A DNA stretch of 64,000 bases from Cercis canadensis (Eukaryota; Streptophyta; Magnoliopsida; Fabales; Fabaceae), in the NCBI GenBank assembly GCA_003255065.1, contig QAOA01000058.1, positions 155,521-219,520 on the forward strand. The letters are read 5' to 3'. Position numbers and translations under genes: made by a program. The notes under the pieces were generated by a model. It made no database searches. It was given only the letters and a program-made list of their open reading frames with translations, and had not been told where the DNA came from. Below are positions 36,193 to 47,900 of this stretch, one piece after another. How positions within the stretch are numbered: position 1 is the first letter of the stretch; each line of letters begins with the position of its first letter.

Positions 36193-39100
36193 GGAGATAT
36201 TGCTCAATGAAAAGCTTGATGGGTGTTCGCACTATTGCCCTTGCCTGTTTGTAAAGAGGCCCAGTATGGTGGAGATTATTTATGCACAATGCAAAAGTGA
36301 AGATACAGGCTTTGATAGACTAAGCTCCCCAATGCTGGCCCATTTAGTATCGGGGACCCATATGCTACTGCATCAAACATGATGTGAGGATGTGATATTT
36401 GCTTCAATGCTCATGGATTTAATGATGCTTTTCCTGATGATAAAAATTAGGGAAGATTAATTTATCTTCTTCAATTTAGAGTCAATTACATTTTATTCTC
36501 AAATCTTTAAAATGTTATAAAGAATTCTCGTTAACTATCAAAATGTGCACAAACTCCTATTTCTTAGGCAAACATAAAAAATTTAGCGAAAACGTCACAT
36601 ACTTTGTATGTGATACTCATTAACCCCAAACCCCTCTTGCCCAAATCTCTATAACTAATTATGATTAGTTAGTAATTAACTGTCTCTCCTCAAACTTCAA
36701 TGACGAACCCCCCTCCTCTAAGAGCTCAGCATCAACACCAAGCAAATATGGAGCAATTGACGGTTCTAGAAAATCAAACAGAGAGACAAGAAAGCAAAGC
36801 AAAGCACAGGAGAGGGGAATCCATGGTCATGCTCTTCCTCCCTTCAAATTTCTTTCCCTCACAAATCACTTATTTCTTCATTCACGGGTTCTTTCTTCTC
36901 ACATAGGGACATCTTCATCTAATCCCTCTCTCATATTAGTCCTCTGATAATTCCTCTAAAATTTCTCTTTGACCCAAAGAAAAATTCCTGAGTGAAATAT
37001 ATGTTTTTAAAACAAATAATCCCTCAAAATGAAATAAATTATATCCACCTTTTTCCAGTTAATGGCTAATGGCTGCAAATCCACCAATTTTAGTAGTGTA
37101 TATATTTACAATTATTATTTCAGATTCATTGTGATACATGACTTTAAAGAATGTGAATATAATTTCCTTCATTTTTTAGAGGGTGTTTGTAATATTTCAA
37201 AACTTTGAATTAGGTACATATATATAATTGACTAATTAAAAAATCTTCAAATGAGGGATTGGTGGCATTATATGAATTCACTAATTCTAAATGAAAATGA
37301 ATTTCTCAATTTATTTAATTATATGGATGCATGGTAACCAATGGAACAACATGTGCAATGTTTAAGGGTAAAATGAATATTAAAGAAACCTATATTGTTC
37401 CCCAACCCTAAACTAAACTCGAAGCATATTAGATGCTATAAGTGTTTAAAGTTTAAAGGCGTTCATAAAAAAGAGAGATGAAGCTAGCTAGCGTCAACTA
37501 GAAGCAAACAGAGATTTCGATTAGTCTTCCTTCAAGATAACGCATCAAACTGAACCACTTAACCCAATAGAATCAATGAAGGCAAGGTAAGCACAATTTC
37601 AAATCCTTAACTTCTCGCGTCAGCTTTCCAATTAAGTTCTTCGTTCCCACCTCATCATTTCAACTTCAATGCTGCTTGATTTAATCACATTGGAAGGAGA
37701 ATCTTATGGCTTTTTTGAAGGAGTAAGTGATTTACGGATCTAGTTATAGTAATTATAATATTTTTTATTATAAGTTTTATTTTTGTCACGTATTCTCATT
37801 CTCATTTTTTCAACGCATTGCACTCATGTAATTGAAAAAACTAATTTCTTAGAGGGGGGTTTCAACAAATCTAATAATAATAATTCATGTTCTTAATTTT
37901 ACCTTTGTATTTTATACTAGTTGGCATTCTAATTATTTCTTGTTTGAATGAAGGAAACAAATTATCCGAATGCACCATCAAGGACAAGATCTATCTAGAC
38001 AACACTTGAACTTTTTTTGGTTAAATTTAATCACATGAACAATAATGAAAGTTATGCATATATAAGAGTTGTGTAAGAAGAATTATTCCACTTGCAATGG
38101 TGACATAATCATGAGATTGGGTAGTGGTTGGTGACAAAACTTGTAGGATGTGGCAACCAATTAAGTTTTAAAGAGTGTAAGATTTGCATGGTTGATATGC
38201 AATTTCAGGTTCCTTCCAAACAGAGTGTAGTTTCCCAATTTTAAAAAGGCTTTTGCATTTATAAATCCGAATATTTTTCTTAATACCATTTCCTTCGATC
38301 AACTACTTGAAATGAAACATATTTATAACATTAAAAAGATTTTGTATATATAAATCCGAAGATTTTTCTTAATACCATTTGCTTCAATCAACTACTTAGG
38401 CTTCCAATATTGAAATGAAACATATTTATAACATTTAAACGATTTGGGAATCACCCTAAAAAAAGAAAAAAAAAGATTTGGGATTCTGTGATTGTCTCAC
38501 GTCTCATCTTAAATTAATTGCCTTAAAATTGAAAGGCATCTCCAAAGCATGATTGGATTGTTTGCAACGGTCTTGTAAATTTAAGGAAAACAATCTTCTC
38601 GTGCTCTCTTAAGATGAATTAATTATATAAACGCATGTTAGCATTGAGATTAAGAAACTATGGCAGAGCATGCATACAGATTTCAGCACCATTTAATTAT
38701 GTCCTTTAAGGTAATATTAGGAAGCAGAAAATCATAGTTATACAACGCAATACAATAGTAAAATATAATGACATTTGTTGAATTCAGTAACAAAGGGGTG
38801 TGTGTTCTGTTGTGTTTTCAAGTTAAAATGGTACAATTTTCAAATGAATTCAGAAGACCGAAGCTAGACAAGGTTGGTTGGGGCAAGCTAGTTAAAAAAG
38901 TAGAGCAGTGAAATGTGTAACAAACTTTTTGTATTTTTCTTTGCTCATTAATCATAAATTAAAGATAAAATGTCCTTTGTGTAACTTAGCCTTAACCTCT
39001 ATTTTGTTAGGTGTCACTTATTTTCAACCTTGGCCATTGATTTAATGGGCCCTTCTTGTATCTTCATTTATAAGATATTCCATTAAAACTCACTCTTCAT

Positions 39101-39476
39101 TGGCTTTTACTTTGATCAATGAGTTAAGCCCATTTCCGTGTGGTATAAGAATTGTATGGTGGACCCCCTTTACCGTATAATTCCATGATTTAATTTAACA
39201 CCTTCCTTTCTACATAAAAAAATACCTTTCACACAATGTCAAACTTGTAAAGGTTCCAACTGTTTACTTTTCTGTGAGTTGAGGGAAAATGAAACCATAT
39301 CATCAAGAAAACGTTAAGAGACCGACCTTGAATCACTAATATCATAGTCCAAATAATGTTGGTGTTATGTGTATGATCCAATATGAAAATGTCCCATTCC
39401 ATTTCTTACTATCTCTTTCTTAACCCTTCCTCTTTCCATCTCTTTCTCTCCCCTCCTTTTAACTTTTCCCTCTTCC
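36193..39476. other. Spacer upstream of the first QRT3-like gene
   Basis: About 3.3 kb, AT-rich. It holds the second dispersed repeat copy (37275-37382) and a tandem repeat at 38251-38445. The frames at 36200-36382 and 36700-36906 show no family likeness. No gene seen. Confidence 0.55.
38251..38445. repeat. Tandem duplication, about 90-bp unit
   Basis: Copy 1 (38251-38340) and copy 2 (38341-38445) share ataaatccga, atttttcttaataccattt, atcaactactt and gaaatgaaacatatttataa. Copy 2 has an extra aggcttccaatatt. Confidence 0.8.
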
Positions 39477-39485
39477 TTATTTAAA
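39477..39485 (+). promoter_or_regulatory. Probable TATA box of the first QRT3-like gene
   Basis: TTATTTAAA after a long pyrimidine-rich stretch. Transcription would start near 39510, which excludes the ATG at 39500 and supports the one at 39536. Confidence 0.55.
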
Positions 39486-39535
39486 CACACACAACTAGAA
39501 TGCTTTTCCTCAACCTCTCCTCTCTAACCTCACCA

Positions 39536-42155
39536 ATGGAAGCACTAATCTTCTGCTCCATGCTTTTGGGTTTGGCCAGTTTCACATCAATACATGTTTG
39601 CGGGGAGAAATTGCCTTCAAGGAAAGCTGTTTCAGGTAGCCATTATCATCAAGATTTTCGTAGATTGCAGGCTTTTAAGGCCTCTATCACTAGACGTGAT
39701 TCCATTGCTTCACCGCCATCTTCCTTCTCACCCTCTCCTACCCCTTCTCCTCTGCCTTCACCGGTAACGTAATTCAATTCTATTTCTACATACTCTTTTA
39801 ATTTCCTTTCATTCTGAAAATCATATATAGAAATGTTTGATATGTTTTCTCTTAGTGCAGGGTGTGAAGAATACACCCGTATACCTTGTGACAGCATATG
39901 GTGCAGATCCAACAGGCAATTCGGACAGCACTGAAGCCTTTCTTCAAGCCATAGCAGATGCAACTAAGGGTACGAATGAAGGTATATTGATGCAGGGCAT
40001 CACTGACCTTGGGGGTGCACAGATTAACCTTCAGGGTGGTAATTACTTGATCAGCCAACCATTGCAGTTGCCCGCCACCGGTGTCGGAAATCTTATGGTA
40101 TGCTCTGCAGAATACATGTTATAGTTGCTTCATTCATGAATATTATTTTATTTTTTTACCAATAGCAAAATATCATTCCTGCCTAGATAATTAGTCCATT
40201 GATCTGCAATATTTGAAAAATCTACCTCCATTAAGTTTGTTGTATATGCTTGGGCTATTTGCCACATGGCATTGTTTGGTAAAATTTCCAGGCGGAGCCA
40301 AATTTCTATTTGAGCCAAAGTTCTTTTCAATTTAGTATATTTTAGTCCAAATGGTGAAACAGTTGGTCTAACTAGACCAAGAAAAATGACTACTTGCATT
40401 AGGTTGAGTTTTGGAAAATAAATATTTTGATTATTTTCACAATTTGACAACTTTTCACTAATTCTAAGGACACAGAGACAGAGTTGCAGAAAGTCAAAGC
40501 ANTGTTTGGTAAAATTTCCAGGCGGAGCCAAATTTCTATTTGAGCCAAAGTTCTTCTCAATTTAGTATATTTTAGTCCAAATGGTGAAACAGTTGGTCTA
40601 ACTAGACCAAGAAAAATGACTACTTGCATTAGGTTGAGTTTTGGAAAATAAATATTTTGATTATTTTCACAATTTGACAACTTTTCACTAATTCTAAGGA
40701 CACAGAGACAGAGTTGCAGAAAGTCAAAGCAAAAAACCACCTTTTTCTTTGTTTTCTCTTCAATATGTCTTCCAAAAGAAGCCAATTATGAGAGCTCAAT
40801 GTGATTTTGTTTATAATTTGATGGGAAGAGATACATGGAGGAACCATAAAAGGCTCAATTTAGTATATTGTACTTGTAATGGTAAGTAGTTGGTCTAACT
40901 AGGTGAAGAAAAATTACGTGAAAAATGACTATTTTCATGAATATTTTTGAAAATGATCCTTTTGTTTATTCTTTTCACAATTAAAGAACTTTTCATTAAT
41001 TCTAAGGACACAAAGTAGCATAAAGTCAAAGAAAAAAAAAACCCACTTTTCCTTTTGTTTATTTAATTGGTATTCCAGCAAAATTTTATTTTGTTTACAA
41101 TTTGGTGGAAACAGATACATGGAGGAACCATAAAAGCCTCAGATAATTTTCCAGCAGATGGGTATTTAATTGATTTGTCAGACAATCCAAATAACAAGAA
41201 TGGAGATCAAACCAAAATGGGTTCCTCTTCATCATCCTACAACTATGAGTACATAACTCTCAAAGACCTCTTGTTAGACTCGAACTACAAGGGAGGGGGC
41301 ATATCAGTTATAAACTCACTCAGAATTAGCATAGACAACTGCTACATTACCCATTTCACCACTAATGGAATTTTAGTCAAAAGTGGCCATGAAACCTACA
41401 TCAGAAACTCCTTTCTTGGCCAGCACATCACTGCAGGTGGGGATAAAGGTGAAAGGAACTTCTCAGGCACTGGAATAAACCTTCAAGGTAACGATAACGC
41501 TGTCACGGATGTTGTAATTTTCTCTGCTGCTATAGGAATAATGGTTACTGGTCAGGCCAATACATTTTCTGGTGTACATTGCTACAATAAGGCCACTGGC
41601 TTTGGAGGAACTGGGATTTATTTGAAATTGCCTGGTTTAACACAAACCCGGATTGTGAATTCCTACATGGATTACACTGGAATTATTGCTGAAGATCCTG
41701 TTCAGCTCCATATCTCTAGCAGCTTCTTCCTTGGTGATGGTAATATTGTACTAAAGTCAATCAATGGGGTAGCAAATGGTGTCAATATTGTTGATAACAT
41801 GTTCTCTGGTTCCAATAATGGGGTTGAAATTGTGAAGCTAGACCAATCAAATGGTCCTTTCAAGCAAATTGATCAAATTTTTGTTGATAGGAACATTGCG
41901 AGGGGGATGAACACAAAGGCCACAGTTGCAAAAGTGTCTATGAAAGGGAATGGTACTTCATGGACACTTGATTTCAACAACATTCTGCTTTTCCCTAATC
42001 TTATTAGACATGTTCAGTACTCGTTAAGTGCCATTGGCAATGCCTTCCCTAATCATGCTCTCAGGAATGTGTCTGAGAATCGCGTCGTGATTGAAACAAA
42101 TGAAGCAGTGCCTGCAAATGTTTTTGTTACTGTATATCAAAGTATTGCAACTTGA
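39536..42155 (+). CDS. QRT3-like polygalacturonase (pectin-lyase fold), array copy 1
   Basis: Secreted right-handed beta-helix protein of the QUARTET3-type polygalacturonase family. Arabidopsis QRT3 breaks down pectin of the pollen mother cell wall so that tetrads separate. Three exons in phase: 39536-39763, 39861-40097 and 41115-42155, giving 501 residues. A signal peptide lies at about 1-24. A Ser/Pro-rich linker precedes the Pectate_lyase_3-type start YGADPTGNSDSTEAF and DLGGAQINLQGGNY. Successive beta-helix turns follow (YNYEYITLKDLLLDS, ISIDNCYITHF, GHETYIRNSFLGQH, GVHCYNKATGFGG). The usual GH28 NTD/DD/RIK set is not obvious, as in other divergent QRT3-type members. Intron 2 holds an N-flanked duplication and a tandem copy of the exon 3 start. 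The function in this plant is inferred. Confidence 0.88.
40273..40731. repeat. 229-bp direct duplication around the N at 40502
   Basis: 40273-40501 and 40503-40731 differ at one visible base (ttcttttcaa against ttcttctcaa). A single N lies between them, inside intron 2 of the QRT3-like gene. Probably an assembly overlap. Confidence 0.9.
40558..41149. repeat. Tandem duplication of the intron 2 end plus the exon 3 start
   Basis: Unit A (40558-40855) and unit B (40856-41149) align throughout with many substitutions: agttggtctaacta, aattctaaggacaca, aagtcaaag and gatacatggaggaaccataaaag. Unit A thus carries a second copy of the first exon 3 codons (from 40831) behind an AG at 40829-40830. The genuine acceptor is at 41113-41114. 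Confidence 0.85.
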
Positions 42156-44921
42156 ACAAGATTTGGAGAAAGATGGCCTAAAAGTTGGGTCGAAATATTC
42201 TGACTGAAGAGAAAATTGTGCATAGGTTGGAGGTTCATCGTAATTTAAAATGGGAATCTTGTATTTTTTTCTTTGGTTAAATTTAATGTAACCATACTAA
42301 AAAAAGTTTAGATTATGTGTTTCAGATAGATTGAACCACACATTATTACTGCAAGTGGTGGAAGAGTATTAGATAGGAGATACTTTTCTTCAGTCTACCT
42401 CATAAATATACAACTCTTAGTCAATCTGCATCTCATTCTTTTCTTCATGAGTGAAAAAACAAAAGAAACAAATTGAGGTTGCGTATTGCTTTGGCTTTTC
42501 CTCTTATTATAGTGAAACAAGGCGTCTAAATTTGTGTTTGGAACAAGACTAAATGGGTCGAATTTTCTCAACTGGCTTTCTTTTACCACGACCATTATGC
42601 ATGGAATTCATGTTTTTTCTCCAAACAATACTATTTAGTCCTACACTACTCTTGACACACGTGCACATGTTCTATCATTTAGACACCACTTGGTTGCATA
42701 CCTTATACCACTACGCATATACATTCTAAGACTAAATATGATCCTACTCAAATTTTATACTGCTACGTGCAACTATCCTTAATTTCTCAAAGTCAAAATC
42801 TTGGATGCCCACAAAACTTATTGTACGGACCTTGACTTGAAGGTCTTGTTTGTACCTTCTATGATTGTCCTTTGTTATCAATATTATATTGTTTTTAAAG
42901 GCTTACAAATTCACACCTCCTTTTTCAATTGAATTAGTTTCACTTAAACTTCAACGAGATTCATATTAGATTTACTTAATTTTTTTTTTCTCTGTATATT
43001 ATATTTAAATATGCTAGCATCATTCCTATTTTATTTTTTAATTTTAGTTGATGGTGTATTCTTAACACGTACATGTCAACTTTATGCCACGAATTGCACC
43101 AAACAGGACTGAGCAGGTAAACAACTGACAAATTCAAGGCAGTAGTCAAGGTCTGCTGGATTGAAATAGAAACTACAACTAATCTTTACTATTTTCCGTG
43201 AAGTTGGCTACTTTACTTTGTTAGACTTAGACATGATTCAAGCAGTGAAACCTGGTGATCCTACTCAATTTTCAAAATTAACTGCAACACAAGGTTTGAA
43301 TTAATTGGCCAATAAGCCACCCTTTTGCCATGCTTGACTTTATAATTGAATTCATCATCATCATCTTCTCTTCCTATTTTTTGTTTTTTTTTGTCTATGC
43401 TACATGAACATGTAGAACTTGAAGGCACATAGTTACTCCAATTCAATAAATGATATGGTCATTTAAATCATGAAGGGGCTTTGATATGCATGATTAAACA
43501 TAGTATACAATGACTTAAAGAATATTATCATATATATGCATGTCATTTTTTTTTTGAATACTTTGATTGTAAATTTAAATTCAAACATGAAATCTTTAAG
43601 CATTTAGGACGATTTTAGTATCACTTGAATATAAGTCATTTGATATACATATGTCATTTTAGTTATTTTTTTATCATCAAATTTTATCCTAAATTAAACT
43701 TGGGGCCAACATATGTACTTATTCAACCCTTGATGATGTATATAGCAAATATCTATTCTGTGTTCACTTTTGCAACTTTGATTCTTTAACCATCTTCTCA
43801 TTATCAAAAAGAAGATCTATATATATAGAGCATTTTTTGGAACGATTTTTGTTTGGTTGAAGCTATTTATTTCTAAAATATCTTTAAGATTTCAAATCTC
43901 GAATCTCCTGGATTATGTTGCCTATACCTTGGACGCCTTATAAAAATATACGCAATACTGTATTCCTCCACCCAATTAAATAGTTATGGGTTTCTAAATA
44001 ATATTAGAATGAGAAATTGTCTAATATCTATTAATATGTAATCTTTAGTTCTATATGTCTCCAGAATAGATATGTTCAATTGTCCTCTCTGTTCTTATGC
44101 AGAAAAAATATGGGGCTATTTAATAGATTGACTAATGGCAATAATCTTAAATTCTTACCCTTTTCTTGCTTTAAATCAGTAAGTTAGGAAGCAAAGTGCA
44201 ATTCACTCTGATTACATAAATCAGGATAGTAGGAAGAACTTTCCATATGTGCTTATGTTTTTGGGTTACACAAACATTTAGTGCTTGTTTGATATGGACC
44301 ATTCTATTTTATACTCTATTCCATGAAAGTTGGAACGATATTTTTATGTTTCTTAGTAAAAAAAAAAAATGTGTGAATGGTGATTTCATTTCAAGGTTGA
44401 TTCTCTAGAGAAATGGGAATTAGCATTCCTATCATGAGAGGTGGGATTGCTCATTTTATGCAATTAATGCATTTTTTCCCTAACATATCTTCATTAATTT
44501 GCGCTAAACGATGAACCCGTTGGCTCATGTGTGCATATCTTAGATCAGTAAGCAACATGCTTGATTACATAAATCTAGATAACATTGGAATTGGATAACT
44601 TGTTTTTTTTGGCTAATGGAATTGGAATTAGATAACTAAATTAGGAATCAAAGTGCAAATGACGCAACTCTTAATCTATTGGGCCATGGACCAAATCTAG
44701 GTAAGCCCACAAGTCCACTAACCGAAACCAACAAACTAGACCGCACCATGAATCATGGTGCCAAGTGCCCATGCCAAGGCAAGGAGGAGTGCTTCGCTTG
44801 TGGTGGACAGAAGAGGAGCATCAGCATCAACATCAGCAGGAGTAGCATCAACTTCTCAACTCTTCGCCTTCGACACCCAACTTTTCTTCTCACTGTTCAG
44901 TTCCATGAAACAAGTGCGGCA
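42156..44921. other. Spacer between QRT3-like copy 1 and the TMPIT gene
   Basis: 3'UTR of the former, then AT-rich DNA without recognisable genes. The in-frame extension of the TMPIT frame from 44679 is probably 5'UTR. No repeat with clear ends was seen. Confidence 0.5.
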
Positions 44922-47900
44922 ATGACGACAGGAGAATCAGAAGCAGCAGAAAACATAGAGGAACAACTTGTAAGAGTGGTGGAAGAAGCAAAGGAGCTGC
45001 AGGACTTGGTTGCAAACCACATCACCAAAACCACAAATGAAGAGCAATCTCTCCGCCAACGCGCCCTTTCTCTCGATTCTTCTATTCATCGCCTCCGCTC
45101 CTTGCTCGATTCACTCCTCTCTCGTAAGCTCTTGGATCCCAAGTTAGCGGACAAGGTAACCAAAAAAAAAAAAAAAAAAAATTTCCCTTTAATTTTGTTT
45201 TATGTTGAAAAATTTAGTTTAGTTGTCTCTTTCATTCCAATTCTAATGACCCATAATTTGTTGATACTATTATTAATTGATTCTCATAGCTGGACGAAGA
45301 TCTACAAAGAGCAAGATGCATCATGGTTGATGGCGACGCTTCCTCACTTCTTCCAGGCAACGTGCAAGGTTCTTTCATCTCTTCTTCTTCTCAACTTATT
45401 GTTTATAACTATGTTAACTTAAGAATTCAATTCATTTGCAAATTATTTTGCATGTAATAATTGGTGATTTGTGAATCCTACCACTTTAGGTACGATTTAC
45501 AAATAATTTCATTTTTATTTAAAACATGTTCCAAAGCTTCCTATTATTGTCCATTCTACTTACTATGATAATAAATTCCATCGCTCTAGGACGCTTTCTG
45601 AGGATGTTTCTGGGTCCTATTAATGTGCGTGCCTCTCGGAAGGATGTCCAGTTGAAGGTTAAAGAGGAATACAACAGTTACAGAGTATACTTCTCTTTCT
45701 CCCTCTATTCAAATATAAAAACTCACTTAACCATAGTTGGAGCCTCTTTAAAATGGAGATGGCTAGTAACATTCATCTATATATGGCATGGCGTCCTTTT
45801 GGATAAGTTTATTGCTTCTGTTGTTATTCACCCGATAATTACCAATACCATTACTTCTTCATTAACATGATAAATGTTGTATTAAAAATTTCTAAATATC
45901 AGAAAACGTATTATTTTCTAGCTATTTTGATCTCAATGTGATGGATGCACTCTTTAATACCTATCCTTTGTATTTAGAGATAATCAAATAAGTGGATTGG
46001 GAGGTTCTTCTGATGCTTAATGCTTATGCATCCGTGTTCATTTATGAGTGGAAGTGATATCTTCTGTGAGATTTCTTGTTTTCTTTGTTTGTTCTCGTGG
46101 AATTTGCACACTTGGTATGGTTCATTTTTTTTTGGCTTTCTGGTTAGATGTTCATTTATGTGTGAAACTAATACCTTCTACAAGATTTCTAGTTTTCTTT
46201 GTTTATTAGTGGGAAATTTGTGCACTTGGTATGATTATTATTATTATTTTTTTTCCATACATTCACACGTATGATTTCCTAGTTCCTCTCAGATTAATGT
46301 ATTAATTTTGTAAGGATTCATATGAAGCTTACCTTTGCAGCCCCCATCAGCATGATAAAAATTTTACTTCAAAAGTTGCTTACAATTATACGACTCTACT
46401 TTCTGATTTGTTGGTACCTCAATGTAATTGATACACTACAAGTTGTTCATGCCCTATTTAGCATCACAAGCAACCAAATAGCTGGAGTGAGCGATTCTTC
46501 TAGTGCTTATATACCGGTGTTCACAGTTCACTTCAATACTGATGGGACTGTAACTGGGTGGGACATAGTTCTGATGTGATTGTTGTTGTTGTCACCATAT
46601 TATAAACATTTTGACATCTCTATTTTTCTTTATTTATTATTGTGATATTGAGATGTTTGCCTACATGGCCTAATTCATTTATATCATATTGGTTAAATAC
46701 GACAATCTTTGCATAAAGTTGTTGCATTATGAAATTCCTATTAGAGATAGAATGAGAACACGTCCAAAGCTGATAACATAATTCCATCTGTTGCTGCATG
46801 TGATGAATCTTGGAGAGCAAGTGTTATTGTGATGTTGAATTACACAATTTTGTGAATGAATATGATCTGATTTTCAAAATCCTCTTTTAACAAGAAAATT
46901 ATACTGGACTTAAGTTCTGAATCATTGGGCTGTAAAACAGTATTCACTTAGTTTTGTTCCTTGGCGTTCACTTGATGCATTACACAATTTGGTGGATGAG
47001 AATGACCTGATTTTCAAAATCTACTTAGTTACAAGAAAGTACCTAAGTTTTGAATCATTTGACTTGAAACAGTATTCACTTAGTTTTACTGTCTTGGTGT
47101 TCACTTGAGTTTACAATTATGAATTTTATCGTAGAGAAGGAGGAAAAATTAATGAACAGATCACAAGTTTTGCTTGAGAGTAGAAGAAAAAGGATGAGAG
47201 AGACAGTGAAAGAAAACATTTATTAATTACAGTAAGAGAGAGAACTCTCAAAAGTCAAAACAATAAAAGTTTAAAAAGTTTAATTTTGATAAAATGACTT
47301 AAATGTCCAAAATATTTATTTATTTTTAAGATAGGATAATGATCCTATTGTTCAACTCAAAATGTGGAGGATGGTAACCTCCACACAATTGGTGAGGAGG
47401 TTATATGCACGCGCACACACACACATTTTGAAGAGCATTGAATGAAATAGTTTGTGAAACTTCTCTGAAAACAACTCATAATGATCCTATTGTTCAACTC
47501 AAAATGTGGAGGATGGTAACCTCCACACAGTTGGTGAGGAGGTTATATGCACACACACACACACACACACACATTTTGAAGAGCATTGAATGAAATAGTT
47601 TGTGAAACTTCTCTGAAAACAACTCTTCTTTTGTTCAGGATAGAACTGCCCTGCTATTTCTTCTCTTCCCATCGACACTGCTTATTCTAAGATCTTGGAT
47701 TTGGGCTGGATGCATGCCAGCTTTCCCAGTTCAACTTTACCAGGTATTTACTTACAAGTCCCTCTTGTTTGATTTCACGTTGTATTTACTTGCGCACATG
47801 ATGAAAAATTCCTATGCTATTGGTAACCTAGTATTTTTTTTTATCAGGCGTGGCTGCTATTACTTTACACTGGCTTGGCATTACGAGAGAACATATTGAG

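Noticed and set aside
36200..36382. 60-residue frame in the spacer
   Set aside because: Its sequence matches no family I recognise and it lacks supporting context.
39500..39535. Upstream ATG for the first QRT3-like gene
   Set aside because: It lies only 15 bp after the TATA-like box, so it is probably upstream of the transcript start; 39536 directly begins a signal peptide.
44679..44921. 81-residue extension of the TMPIT protein
   Set aside because: No resemblance to the family and no hydrophobic or coiled-coil pattern; likely 5'UTR.
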